Below, in pieces: positions 45,612 to 54,163 of a stretch of 64,000 nucleotides of DNA. How positions within the stretch are numbered: the stretch's first letter is position 1; the number at the start of each line of letters is the position of its first letter. This stretch comes from Modestobacter altitudinis. GTDB lineage: Bacteria; Actinomycetota; Actinomycetes; Mycobacteriales; Geodermatophilaceae. The DNA is taken from the NCBI RefSeq assembly GCF_005930475.1, contig NZ_SJEW01000017.1, positions 1 through 64,000 on the forward strand, in the 5' to 3' direction. Position numbers and translations under genes: made by a program. Below the pieces are notes generated by a model, which was not told where the DNA came from, did not search any database, and saw only the letters and a list, made by a program, of their open reading frames with translations.

Positions 45612-47648
45612 GTGCCGACCCTGTCCGACCTCGGACAACTCCCGAAGCGTCTCGTCCTCGGCCGCCCCGTCCGCAGTGACAAGGCAGGTGAGTCGCTGCT
45701 GCCCAAGCACCTCGCCCTGCCGATCTTCGCCAGCGACCCGCTGTCATCCGTCGCCTACGCGACGCAGGAGATCCTGCTGATCCTCACGCTGGCCGGGACG
45801 TCGTTCCTCTTCCTCGCCCCCTGGCTGGCCGCGGCCGTCGTCCTGCTGCTCACCGTGGTGGTGCTGTCCTACCGCCAGGTGGTGCACGCCTACCCCTCGG
45901 GCGGCGGCGACTACGAGGTCGCGATGAAGAACCACGGGCAGTTCGCCGGGCTGGTGGTGGCCAGCGCGCTACTGACCGACTACGTGCTCACCGTGGCGGT
46001 GTCGGTCAGCTCCGGCACCGACAACATCATCTCGGCGTTCCCGGGGCTGGACGAGCACCGGCTGGCCATCGCGGTCACGCTGATCGCGCTGCTGGTGGCG
46101 GCGAACCTCCGCGGGGTGCGGGAGTCCGGGAAGACCTTCGCCGTCCCGACGTACCTGTTCATCGGCGGCATCGTGGTGATGATCGTCACCGGGCTGCTCC
46201 GCGACTTCGTGCTGGACGACCGGGTCGTCGCCGAGAGCGCGGGCTACGGCATCGAGCCGGAGGCCGGCTACGCGCAGGTCACCGGGTTGGCGCTGATCTT
46301 CTTCGCCCTGCGCGCGTTCGCCTCCGGCTGCACCGCGCTGACCGGGGTGGAGGCGATCGCCAACGGCGTCCCGGCCTTCCGGCCGCCGAAGAGCAGGAAC
46401 GCGGCCACCACGCTGGCGCTGATGGGCGGCATCGCCGCGCTGATGTTCGCCGGGGTGACCGCGCTGGCGCTGCTCTCGGACGTCAAGTACGTCGAGAACA
46501 CCTGCGACCTGGTCGGGTTCGCCAACTGCACCACCGAACCGCAGCGCACGGTCGTCGCCCAGGTCGCCGCGGCGACGTTCGGCGGCCCGGACTCGATCGG
46601 CTTCTACTACATCCAGGCGGCCACCGCGCTGGTCCTCATCCTGGCCGCCAACACCGCGTTCAACGGCTTCCCGCTGCTCGGCTCGGTGCTGGCGCAGGAC
46701 CGGTTCATGCCCCGCCAGCTGCACACCCGCGGGGACAAGCTGGTCTACAGCAACGGCATCCTGCTGCTGGCCGGGTTCGCCGTCCTGCTGCTGGTCGTCT
46801 TCGACGCCGACTCCACGAAGTTGATCCAGATGTACATCGTGGGCGTCTTCACCAGCTTCTCGATCGGCCAGTGGGGCATGGTGCGGCACTGGAACCGGGA
46901 GCTGCGCGGCCTGACCGACCCGGCCGCGCGGCGGCGGGTCCAGCGCTCCCGGGTGATCAACGCCATCGGCGGGTCGCTGACCACCGTCGTCCTGGTGATC
47001 GTCGTGGTGACCAAGTTCGCCGGCGGCGCGTGGATCGTCATCGCCGCGATGCCGCTGATCTTCCTGCTGATGCGGTCGATCAACCGGCACTACTCCCACG
47101 TCGCCGCCCAGCTGGTGCCCGACAGCGACGCGCGGATGAAGCCGAGCAAGGTGCACGCCGTCGTGCTGGTGTCCAAGGTGCACAAGCCGACGCTGCGGGC
47201 GCTGGCCTTCGCCCGGGCGACCCGGCCCGACGTGCTGACCGCGCTCACCGTCAACGTCGACGACGCCGACACCCGGGCACTGCAGGCCGACTGGGAGCGC
47301 TACGACATCCCGGTGCCGCTGACCGTCATCGACTCCCCGTACCGGGAGATCACCCGGCCGGTGCTCGACTTCGTCCGGGACATCCGCCGGTCCAGCCCGC
47401 GGGAGCTGGTGGTCGTCTTCGTGCCGCAGTACGTGGTCGGGCACTGGTGGGAGAACCTGCTGCACAACCAGAGCGCGCTGCGGCTGCGCACCCGGTTGCA
47501 GTTCCAGCCCGGCGTGATGATCACCAGCGTGCCCTGGCAGCTGGAGAGCTCGCTGGACCGGGGCACCAAGCTCGACGGGTCGGGGCCGGCGCCGGGCGAC
47601 CTGCGCCGCGGCCTCACCGACGAGGTGGAGCAGACCCCCTATGGCTGA
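45612..47648 (+). CDS. APC family permease, probable KimA-like potassium transporter
   Basis: A 678-residue membrane protein with about twelve spans in residues 30-500 and a C-terminal cytoplasmic domain of about 170 residues (from PSKVHAVVLVSKVHKPTLRAL). The N-terminus KRLVLGRPVRS followed by ASDPLSSVAYATQE matches KimA/YdaO proteins, and Asp42 and Tyr49 fall where KimA binds potassium; the ALTGVEAIANG helix also matches. Position opposite ceoB/ceoC supports a potassium role. PGAP-style annotation would be APC family permease. The GTG at 45612 is chosen by the family N-terminus. Confidence 0.85.
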   Translation: MPTLSDLGQLPKRLVLGRPVRSDKAGESLLPKHLALPIFASDPLSSVAYATQEILLILTLAGTSFLFLAPWLAAAVVLLLTVVVLSYRQVVHAYPSGGGDYEVAMKNHGQFAGLVVASALLTDYVLTVAVSVSSGTDNIISAFPGLDEHRLAIAVTLIALLVAANLRGVRESGKTFAVPTYLFIGGIVVMIVTGLLRDFVLDDRVVAESAGYGIEPEAGYAQVTGLALIFFALRAFASGCTALTGVEAIANGVPAFRPPKSRNAATTLALMGGIAALMFAGVTALALLSDVKYVENTCDLVGFANCTTEPQRTVVAQVAAATFGGPDSIGFYYIQAATALVLILAANTAFNGFPLLGSVLAQDRFMPRQLHTRGDKLVYSNGILLLAGFAVLLLVVFDADSTKLIQMYIVGVFTSFSIGQWGMVRHWNRELRGLTDPAARRRVQRSRVINAIGGSLTTVVLVIVVVTKFAGGAWIVIAAMPLIFLLMRSINRHYSHVAAQLVPDSDARMKPSKVHAVVLVSKVHKPTLRALAFARATRPDVLTALTVNVDDADTRALQADWERYDIPVPLTVIDSPYREITRPVLDFVRDIRRSSPRELVVVFVPQYVVGHWWENLLHNQSALRLRTRLQFQPGVMITSVPWQLESSLDRGTKLDGSGPAPGDLRRGLTDEVEQTPYG

Positions 47649-48912
47649 GCGGCGCCGCTCCCGTACCTCCGCGGACGGCGGGGCCGGCTGGGTCGGGAAC
47701 CGGTTCGAGGTGACCGTCGGGCCGGTGGCGCACGGTGGGCACTGCGTGGCCCGGCATGAGGGCCGGGTGGTCTTCGTCCGGCACACGCTGCCCGGCGAGC
47801 GGGTGGTGGTCGAGGTCACCGAGGACCGGCACGCCGGGTTCTGCCGTGCCGACGCCGTCGAGGTGCTCGAGGCCGCGCCGGACCGGATCGAGCGCCCCTG
47901 CCCGTACAGCGGGCCCGGGAAGTGCGGCGGCTGCGACTGGCAGCACGTCAGCCACGCCGGCCAGCTGACCCTCAAGGCCGCCGTCGTCCGGGAGCAGCTG
48001 TCCCGGCTGGCCGGGCTGGACCTGCCCGTCACGGTGGAGGCGCTGCCCGGCGGACCGCTCCGCTGGCGGTCCCGGGCGCGGTTCGCCGTCGAGCGGACCG
48101 GTGGCCCCGGGCTGCGCCGGCACCGCTCGCACGACGTCGTGCTGCTCGACGACTGCCCGATCACCGTCGAGCCCGCGGCTGCCGCCGTGCTCGGCCAGCG
48201 CTGGCCGGGTGCAGGCGCCGTGGACGTCGCCGTCGACTCGGCCGGGGTGGTGACGACGACGCGGCTGGACCGGCGGGGGCAGGCCACCTCGACGCGGGTG
48301 CTGCGGCCCGGTGCCGACGTCCCGGAGGAGCCGGTCGGGCGGGCCCAGCGCTCGGCGGGCGGGCGCGACTGGGAGGTCGAGGGCACCGGTTTCTGGCAGG
48401 TGCACCCGGCCGCGGCCGACGCCCTGGTCGGTGCGGTGTCGGACTTCGCCGTCGTGCGGCCGGGGGAGACGGTGCTCGACCTCTACGCCGGCGCCGGCCT
48501 GTTCGGCGGTGCGCTGGCTCCCGGGGTCGGCGCGCAGGGCCGGGTGGTCTGCGTGGAGTCCGACGCCGCGGCGTGCGCGGCGGCCGACGCCAACCTCGCC
48601 GACCTGCCGCAGGCCGAGGTGTGGCAGGGCGACGTCGACGCCCCCGGGCTCACCGAGCTGCTCGACGAGCTGGGCCGGCCCGACGTCGTCGTCCTGGACC
48701 CGCCGCGCGCCGGTGCCGGCCGTGAGGTGAGCCGGGTGATCGCCGGTGCCGGGCCCCGGGCGGTCGTCTACGTGGCGTGCGACCCCGCGGCGCTGGCCCG
48801 GGACGTCGCCGTGCTCGCCGGTGCCGGGTACCGGCTCGAGGCCCTGCGGGCCTTCGACTGCTTTCCCATGACCGCGCACGTGGAGTGCGTCGCGCTGCTG
48901 GTCAGGGCGTAG
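47641..48912 (+). CDS. TRAM-domain class I SAM-dependent RNA methyltransferase (RumA/RlmD-like)
   Basis: A 423-residue RNA m5U methyltransferase. It opens with a TRAM domain (FEVTVGPVAHGGHCVARHEGRVVFVRHTLPGE), has an iron-sulfur cluster motif CPYSGPGKCGGC with a fourth cysteine in LDDCPIT, the SAM loop DLYAGAGLFGG, the active-site proline pair LDPPRAG and the catalytic cysteine in YVACDPAALARD. It would methylate uridines in rRNA or tRNA. The ATG overlaps the permease stop by eight bases. The equivalent of Rv2689c. Confidence 0.9.
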   Translation: MAERRRSRTSADGGAGWVGNRFEVTVGPVAHGGHCVARHEGRVVFVRHTLPGERVVVEVTEDRHAGFCRADAVEVLEAAPDRIERPCPYSGPGKCGGCDWQHVSHAGQLTLKAAVVREQLSRLAGLDLPVTVEALPGGPLRWRSRARFAVERTGGPGLRRHRSHDVVLLDDCPITVEPAAAAVLGQRWPGAGAVDVAVDSAGVVTTTRLDRRGQATSTRVLRPGADVPEEPVGRAQRSAGGRDWEVEGTGFWQVHPAAADALVGAVSDFAVVRPGETVLDLYAGAGLFGGALAPGVGAQGRVVCVESDAAACAAADANLADLPQAEVWQGDVDAPGLTELLDELGRPDVVVLDPPRAGAGREVSRVIAGAGPRAVVYVACDPAALARDVAVLAGAGYRLEALRAFDCFPMTAHVECVALLVRA

Positions 48913-50457
48913 CCCCGGCCGGGAAGCACAGCGCGGCGTGCGCCGGCAGGGTGCTCGCGAAGTCGCGCAGTGCCGGCCGCAGCTCTGCGGCGGCCCGGGC
49001 GGAGGTGGCGAAGAAGCTCACCTGGCGGCTCGCAGAGGTGACCCGGGGCAGGTCCATCGACAGCACGGCGACCCGGGTCCAGGACGACGGCACCTCGGGG
49101 AACCAGGGGTCGTCGCAGATCATCGCGAGCTCGACGCCGTGCTCGTCGGTGAGCCGCTGCATCCAGCCGACGCCGTCGTCGGCGGCCCGCGCCCTCCGGG
49201 CCTCCTGGCTGGCCAGACCCCACAGGTCGAGCACGTACTGCCCGCCCCGGTCGGCGACCAGCCCGAGGTCGTTGACCGCGACGGGCCGCCGCCAGTGGTC
49301 GGAGACGAAGCGGGCCATCTGCGCCTGCTGCGTGTAGATGTTGGCCGCGCCCGCCGACGTCCGCACCGTGGTCCCGACGTACCCGGCCGAGACGGCCATG
49401 GTGACGATCGCGCCCGCTGCAGCCCAGCGCCAGCCGTCGTGGGCCGCGAACAGCGCGGTCAACGGCCGCCGGGCCAGGTACTCGACCACCGGCAGCACGG
49501 CCGCGTAGGCGTACAGCTCGTAGCGGCTGAACCAGCCGAAGTGGCCGGCGACGGCGTGTGCGGCCAGGACGCCGAACGCGTAGCCGTGCAGCGCGGTCAC
49601 CCGGCGCCGGACCAGCGCGGAGGCGAGCAGGCCGGCGAGGAGCACCGCGAACACCGGCTGGGTCACGGCATCGCCCACGGCGGCCACGACGGCGCCCACG
49701 CCCGATCCGCGGGCCACCGCTGACTTGACGAGCACCGAGCTCGGCAGGAGGTCGAGGCCGTTCGCCGCAGCGAGGACGGAGAACGCGACCAGGGCAGCAC
49801 CGCGACGGGAACGGCGAGCAGCGCCGTCCGCCGCCGGCCCTCCCAGCAGAGCACCGCCGCGCCGGCCACGGTGACCGCCAGGCCCTCGTACCGGAGCGAG
49901 GGCCCCAGCACCAGTCCGGCCACCAGCCACCACGGCACCGTGCCCGTGCACGCCACCTCGACCAGGCCGACGCCGACCGCCAGCGACGCCGTGATGTGCG
50001 CTGAGTGCTCCATGCCGGTGAACGCGACCGCGCCCCAGTTCAGCAGCAGCAGCGGGCCGGCGACCAGGGAGGCGGCGAGCGCCGGCCGCCGGCGGGAGCG
50101 CCCGTCGGTGACGTCGGCGAGCAGTCGCAGCAGCAGCCATCCCGTCGCCAGCGTGGCGACCAAGTTGATCGCCAGTGGGGTCGCCGCGTGCAGCACCGTT
50201 CCGGCCGTGGGGGCCAGCAGGAACGGCCAGAGCACCGAGGAGGACGGCGTCGCCACCTCGCCGGGGTTGATCCCGTAGTGGCCGTGCCGGATCCGGTCGG
50301 ACAGCGCCAGGTGGATGTAGGGGTCGTCGAGCGGGTAGGTGGGGTGCCCGCTCGTCGCGACCAGGATCGCGACGGCCTCCACGACGAACAGCAGCCCGAT
50401 CACGAGTGCGACCAGCACGAGGTCCGTGCTCGGTCGGATCACCCGCAGGCGCGGCAT
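48902..50457 (-). pseudogene. Frameshifted multi-spanning membrane protein gene (glycosyltransferase-like)
   Basis: Two overlapping minus-strand frames make one protein. The N-terminal frame (from ATG at 50457) has several membrane helices and DDPYIHLALSDRIRHGHYGINPGE, which resembles the extracellular loop of PMT/ArnT-type transferases. After LLAVPVAVLP (near 49,795) the meaningful reading moves to another frame, AFSVLAAANGLDLLPSSVLVK, and continues through more membrane helices to a soluble C-terminal domain ending at 48902. One base appears lost within the GGTGCTGCCCTGGTCGCG stretch. Either this is a true inactivating mutation or a sequencing error. The stop overlaps the end of the convergent methyltransferase gene. 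Confidence 0.7.
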
Positions 50458-50654
50458 ACGAGAGGTCCCACCGTCGGCCCGTCGGACGGGCGCAGTCTCG
50501 ACGTCGACCCGGGTGCCGCGCCAGTCGAGCCGTCCCGGTCCACCACCCGGGTCAGCCGGACCGGACGGCGAGCAGGTGGGCCGGAGACGTCACGGATCGA
50601 ACAGGTGTGCGATCCGGTGTCGAGGAGCCCTCGGCGGTGGCCCACACTGACCGG

Positions 50655-51023
50655 GTGGACGTGTCGCTGCCGCCGGGCTGGCCGGACGAGGTCGCGCCGC
50701 CCGGCGCCCCGGACTGGGAGCGCACCGCGGTCGCGTGGCTGTACGACCTCGTGCCTCACGACTACCGGGCGCACGAGGTGCTGCGCCGGTACCCGGTGCT
50801 GCTCGCCCGGTTCGCCGCCGACCACGTCGCCGCCGGGCTGGAGGCGGCCCGTGCGGGCTGGCGCACGGTGCGGGTCGAGCTGGCCGACCAGCTCCCGCCG
50901 GATGCGATGGAGGCGGCGATCCGCGCCTACGAGCGAGAGGGTGCCCGGCTGACCCGGGCGGCCCGGGGCGTGGAGGTGGTGGCCGGTGCGCTGCGCGGTG
51001 AGCGGTGGGTGCCCCGACTCTGA
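50655..51023 (+). CDS. Conserved hypothetical protein upstream of dxs
   Basis: A 122-residue mostly helical protein with WERTAVAWLYDLVPHDYRAHEVLRRYPVLLARFA and a basic C-terminal stretch. I do not recognise a named domain. The GTG at 50655 is the first good start; a second GTG two codons later is possible. It precedes dxs by 105 bases on the same strand. Confidence 0.7.
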   Translation: MDVSLPPGWPDEVAPPGAPDWERTAVAWLYDLVPHDYRAHEVLRRYPVLLARFAADHVAAGLEAARAGWRTVRVELADQLPPDAMEAAIRAYEREGARLTRAARGVEVVAGALRGERWVPRL

Positions 51024-51128
51024 GCGGCTCGCTCGCCAGGGCAGGTCGCCGGTTCGCAGTTACAGTGGGTCTCCCCACCGGTTGCGCCCTTCCCGTCGCC
51101 GCCGACGTCGAGAGGACCCTGCTCCGTC

Positions 51129-53051
51129 GTGTCGTTGCTCCGCTCTCTGACCGGGCCCGCAGACCTCCGGGCGCTGGCGCCCGACCAGCTGCCCGCGCTC
51201 GCCGCGGAGATCCGGGACGCCCTGGTCACCAGCGTCGCCAAGACCGGCGGTCACCTGGGCCCGAACCTGGGCACGGTCGAGCTGACCATCGCGCTGCACC
51301 GGGTCTTCGAGTCCCCGCGCGAGCCGATCGTCTTCGACACCGGTCACCAGGCCTACGTGCACAAGCTCCTCACCGGCCGGCTGGCCGGGTTCGCCCAGCT
51401 CCGCCAGCGCGGCGGGCTGTCCGGTTACCCCAGCCGCACCGAGAGCGAGCACGACTGGGTCGAGAACAGCCACGCGTCGACGTCGCTGTCCTACGCTGAC
51501 GGGCTGGCCAAGGCCTTCGCCGTCCGGGGCGACCCGCGCCCGGTGGTCGCCGTCATCGGCGACGGCGCGCTCACCGGCGGCATGGCCTGGGAGGCGCTGA
51601 ACAACATCGCCGCAGCGCAGGACCGGCCGGTCGTCATCGTGGTCAACGACAACGGCCGCTCGTACTCACCGACCATCGGCGGTGTCGCCGACGCCCTGGC
51701 CACCCTGCGGCTGCGGCCCGGGTACGAGGACGCGCTGGCCGCCGTCCGGCAGGCGCTGCACAAGGCGCCGGTCGTGGGCACGACCCTCTACGACGCGCTG
51801 CACGCCATCAAGAAGGGCCTCAAGGACGTCCTCAGCCCACAGGGCATGTTCGAGGACCTCGGCATGAAGTACGTCGGCCCGGTCGACGGGCACGACGTCG
51901 CGATGATGGAGTCCGCGCTCCGCCGGGCCCGGTCCTTCGGCGGGCCGGTGATCGTGCACGCCGTCACCACCAAGGGCTTCGGCTACCCGCCGGCCGAGAC
52001 CGACACCGTCGACGCCTGGCACTCCACCGGGGTCTTCGAGCCCGACAGCGGGCTGTCCTCGGCGGCCGCCGGGCCGGAGTGGACTGACGTCTTCTCCGAC
52101 GAGCTGGTCCGGATCGGCAACGAGCGCTCCGACGTCGTGGCCATCACCGCCGCCATGCTGCACCCCACCGGTCTGGCGTCCTTCGCCGAGCGCTTCCCGG
52201 AGCGCACCTTCGACGTCGGGATCGCCGAGCAGCACGCGCTCACCTCGGCCGCCGGCCTGGGCATGGCCGGGCTGCACCCCGTCGTCGCGATCTACTCGAC
52301 GTTCCTCAACCGCGCGTTCGACCAGCTGCTGATGGACGTCGCGCTGCACGGCCAGCCGGTCACCGTCGTGCTGGACCGCGCCGGCGTCACCGGCTCCGAC
52401 GGCGCCTCGCACAACGGCATGTGGGACATGTCGATCTGCTCCGTCGTGCCCGGCCTGCAGCTGGCCGCCCCCCGCGACGAGCCCACCCTGCGGGAGGCGC
52501 TGCGGGAGGCCGTGGCGGTCACCGACGGCCCGACCGTCATCCGGTTCCCCAAGGGCGCGCTGCCGGTCGAGGTGCCGGCCATCGAGCGCCGAGGCCGGGT
52601 CGACGTGCTGCGCCGGGGGGCGACGCCGGAGGTGCTGCTGGTCGCCGTCGGCTCGTTGGTGCCGATGTGCCTGGCCGTCGCCGAGCGGGCCGCCGACCAC
52701 GGCATCGAGGTCACCGTCGTCGACCCGCGCTGGGTGCTCCCGGTGTCCGAGGAGCTCGTCACGCTGGCCGCCGGCCACCGGCTGGTGGTCACCGTCGAGG
52801 ACGGCGGCCGGGCCGGTGGGGTGGGGTCGACGCTGTCCCAGGCGCTGCAGGACGGCGACCACGACGTGCCCGTGCGCACGCTGGGCCTGCCGCAGCGGTT
52901 CTTCGAGCACGGCAGCCGCGGGCAGGTGCTGGCCGACGTCGGCCTCACCGAGCAGGACGTCGCCCGCCGGATCGTCGAGTGGGCCGCCCGGGTCGCCGAC
53001 CGCGCGGCAACCGTCCCGTCGGTGACGGAGCGGGCCGAGGGCCAGCAGTAG
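51129..53051 (+). CDS. dxs: 1-deoxy-D-xylulose-5-phosphate synthase
   Basis: A 640-residue thiamine-diphosphate enzyme, first step of the MEP isoprenoid pathway (pyruvate plus glyceraldehyde 3-phosphate). The early [21 protein letters not shown] block, the ThDP motif [16 protein letters not shown], the Mg/aminopyrimidine loop [12 protein letters not shown] and the C-terminal [15 protein letters not shown] with RFPKGALP are all present. Length is normal. The start is GTG at 51129. A two-stem repeat starts directly after the stop. Orthologue of dxs1 (Rv2682c). Confidence 0.95.
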   Translation: MSLLRSLTGPADLRALAPDQLPALAAEIRDALVTSVAKTGGHLGPNLGTVELTIALHRVFESPREPIVFDTGHQAYVHKLLTGRLAGFAQLRQRGGLSGYPSRTESEHDWVENSHASTSLSYADGLAKAFAVRGDPRPVVAVIGDGALTGGMAWEALNNIAAAQDRPVVIVVNDNGRSYSPTIGGVADALATLRLRPGYEDALAAVRQALHKAPVVGTTLYDALHAIKKGLKDVLSPQGMFEDLGMKYVGPVDGHDVAMMESALRRARSFGGPVIVHAVTTKGFGYPPAETDTVDAWHSTGVFEPDSGLSSAAAGPEWTDVFSDELVRIGNERSDVVAITAAMLHPTGLASFAERFPERTFDVGIAEQHALTSAAGLGMAGLHPVVAIYSTFLNRAFDQLLMDVALHGQPVTVVLDRAGVTGSDGASHNGMWDMSICSVVPGLQLAAPRDEPTLREALREAVAVTDGPTVIRFPKGALPVEVPAIERRGRVDVLRRGATPEVLLVAVGSLVPMCLAVAERAADHGIEVTVVDPRWVLPVSEELVTLAAGHRLVVTVEDGGRAGGVGSTLSQALQDGDHDVPVRTLGLPQRFFEHGSRGQVLADVGLTEQDVARRIVEWAARVADRAATVPSVTERAEGQQ

Positions 53052-53107
53052 AAGGACCCCGTCCTCCTCATCCCTCGCAAGCTCGGGACGAGCCTCGGGA
53101 CGGGGCC
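53052..53107 (+). repeat. Two-stem 3'-end palindrome, copy 4 (after dxs)
   Basis: It begins directly after the dxs stop codon. Outer stem GGACCCCGTC against GACGGGGCC; inner stem around TCGCAAGCTC pairs ATCCC with GGGA. The core matches copy 3 exactly over TCGCAAGCTC; the stems have changed with compensating bases. Confidence 0.7.
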
Positions 53108-53128
53108 GCAAGCAGCCGGAAGGGCGAC

Positions 53129-53416
53129 ATGTTGATAGCCGAGATCCAGGTGGCGCCCTCGCCGCCGGGCACCCCGGGCGACCCGCACGCCTACGTCGAG
53201 GCGGCCATCGCGGTGATCCAGGGCTCCGGGCTCCGCCACGAGGTCGGCGCCCTCGGGACGACGCTCGAGGGCGACGCCGACGCCGTGTGGGCCACGCTGA
53301 GGGCCGCGCACGAGGCGATGGTGGCCGCAGGCGCGACCGGCGGCCTCTCGCACCTGAAGGTGGCCACCGTGAACCGCACGATGGACAGCCTCACCGCCAA
53401 GTTCCGCCCGGCGTGA
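53129..53416 (+). CDS. MTH1187 family thiamine-binding-type protein
   Basis: A 95-residue ferredoxin-like fold protein of the MTH1187/YkoF family. It starts MLIAEIQVAPSP, then AYVEAAIAVIQGSGLRHEVGALGTTLEGD, the family layout. Relatives bind hydroxymethylpyrimidine or thiamine. The ATG follows a GGAAGGG site. It lies just downstream of dxs, a thiamine-diphosphate enzyme, but no thiamine riboswitch is visible in between. Confidence 0.85.
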   Translation: MLIAEIQVAPSPPGTPGDPHAYVEAAIAVIQGSGLRHEVGALGTTLEGDADAVWATLRAAHEAMVAAGATGGLSHLKVATVNRTMDSLTAKFRPA

Positions 53417-53460
53417 CGCGGGGGCGATGAGTTCGACCGGCTGATCGGGTCTGCCGTGGC

Positions 53461-54075
53461 ATGACTCGGATCATCGCGGACATCTCGGTCTCCCTCGACG
53501 GCTTCGTCACCGGGCCCGACCCGGGCCCGGACGACGGTCTGGGCACCGGTGGAGATGCCCTGCACACCTGGGCGTTCTCCGCCGACCCCGACGACCGCCG
53601 GGTCCTGCGTGACGCGACGGCCCGATCGGGCGCCGTCGTCCTCGGCCGCCGGCTGTTCGAGGTCGTCGACGGGCCGGGCGGCTGGGACGACGAGACCGGT
53701 TACGGCGCCGGCGAGGTCGGCAGGCCTGCGTTCGTGGTGGTCACGAGCTCGCCGCCGGAGTCGGTACGGCTCACCGACCTCGACTGGACGTTCGTGAGCA
53801 CCGGTCTGTCCGACGCGGTCTCCGCCGCGCGTGAGCGTGCAGAGGCGTCGTCGTCGGACAGCGGCAGGGACCTCGACGTGGTCCTCATGGGCGGTGGCGC
53901 CACCGTCGGCTCAGCGGTCGTCGACGGGCTCGTCGACGGGCTGACGCTGCACCTCGCGCCCGTCGTGCTGGGCGCCGGCACGCCCCTGTTCACCGGCGGG
54001 CCGCCGCGGACGCTGGTGCAGCGAGGCGTGATCGCGACCTCGACGGCGACCCACCTGACCTACGACGTCGTCTGA
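53461..54075 (+). CDS. Dihydrofolate reductase family protein (RibD C-terminal-like)
   Basis: A 204-residue NAD(P)H-dependent reductase of the DHFR-like family. It starts TRIIADISVSLDGFVTGP, has VVLGRRLFEVV with the arginine used for cofactor phosphate, VLMGGGATVGSAVVD and a C-terminal strand LHLAPVVLGAGTPLF. Such proteins are common in actinobacteria and their substrates are largely unknown; they are not the essential DHFR. A strong hairpin follows the stop. Confidence 0.87.
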   Translation: MTRIIADISVSLDGFVTGPDPGPDDGLGTGGDALHTWAFSADPDDRRVLRDATARSGAVVLGRRLFEVVDGPGGWDDETGYGAGEVGRPAFVVVTSSPPESVRLTDLDWTFVSTGLSDAVSAARERAEASSSDSGRDLDVVLMGGGATVGSAVVDGLVDGLTLHLAPVVLGAGTPLFTGGPPRTLVQRGVIATSTATHLTYDVV

Positions 54076-54095
54076 CGACGTCCTGGCTCACCTGC

Positions 54096-54135
54096 CGTGC
54101 TCCTGGCTCACGATGTGCGGTGAGCCAGGAGCACG
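54096..54135. terminator. Perfect 16-base hairpin between convergent genes
   Basis: CGTGCTCCTGGCTCAC (54096-54111) pairs perfectly with GTGAGCCAGGAGCACG (54120-54135) around an eight-base loop. Part of the arm (TCCTGGCTCAC) is repeated directly at 54081. It lies between the stops of the DHFR-like gene and the beta-oxidation gene and can act in both directions. Confidence 0.85.
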
Positions 54136-54163
54136 CACGATCAGGTGACCTGATCCCGGGCCC

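Noticed and set aside
53052-53128. Thiamine riboswitch upstream of the thiamine-binding-type protein
   Set aside because: The conserved CUGAGA and related blocks are absent; the gap is filled by the two-stem repeat.
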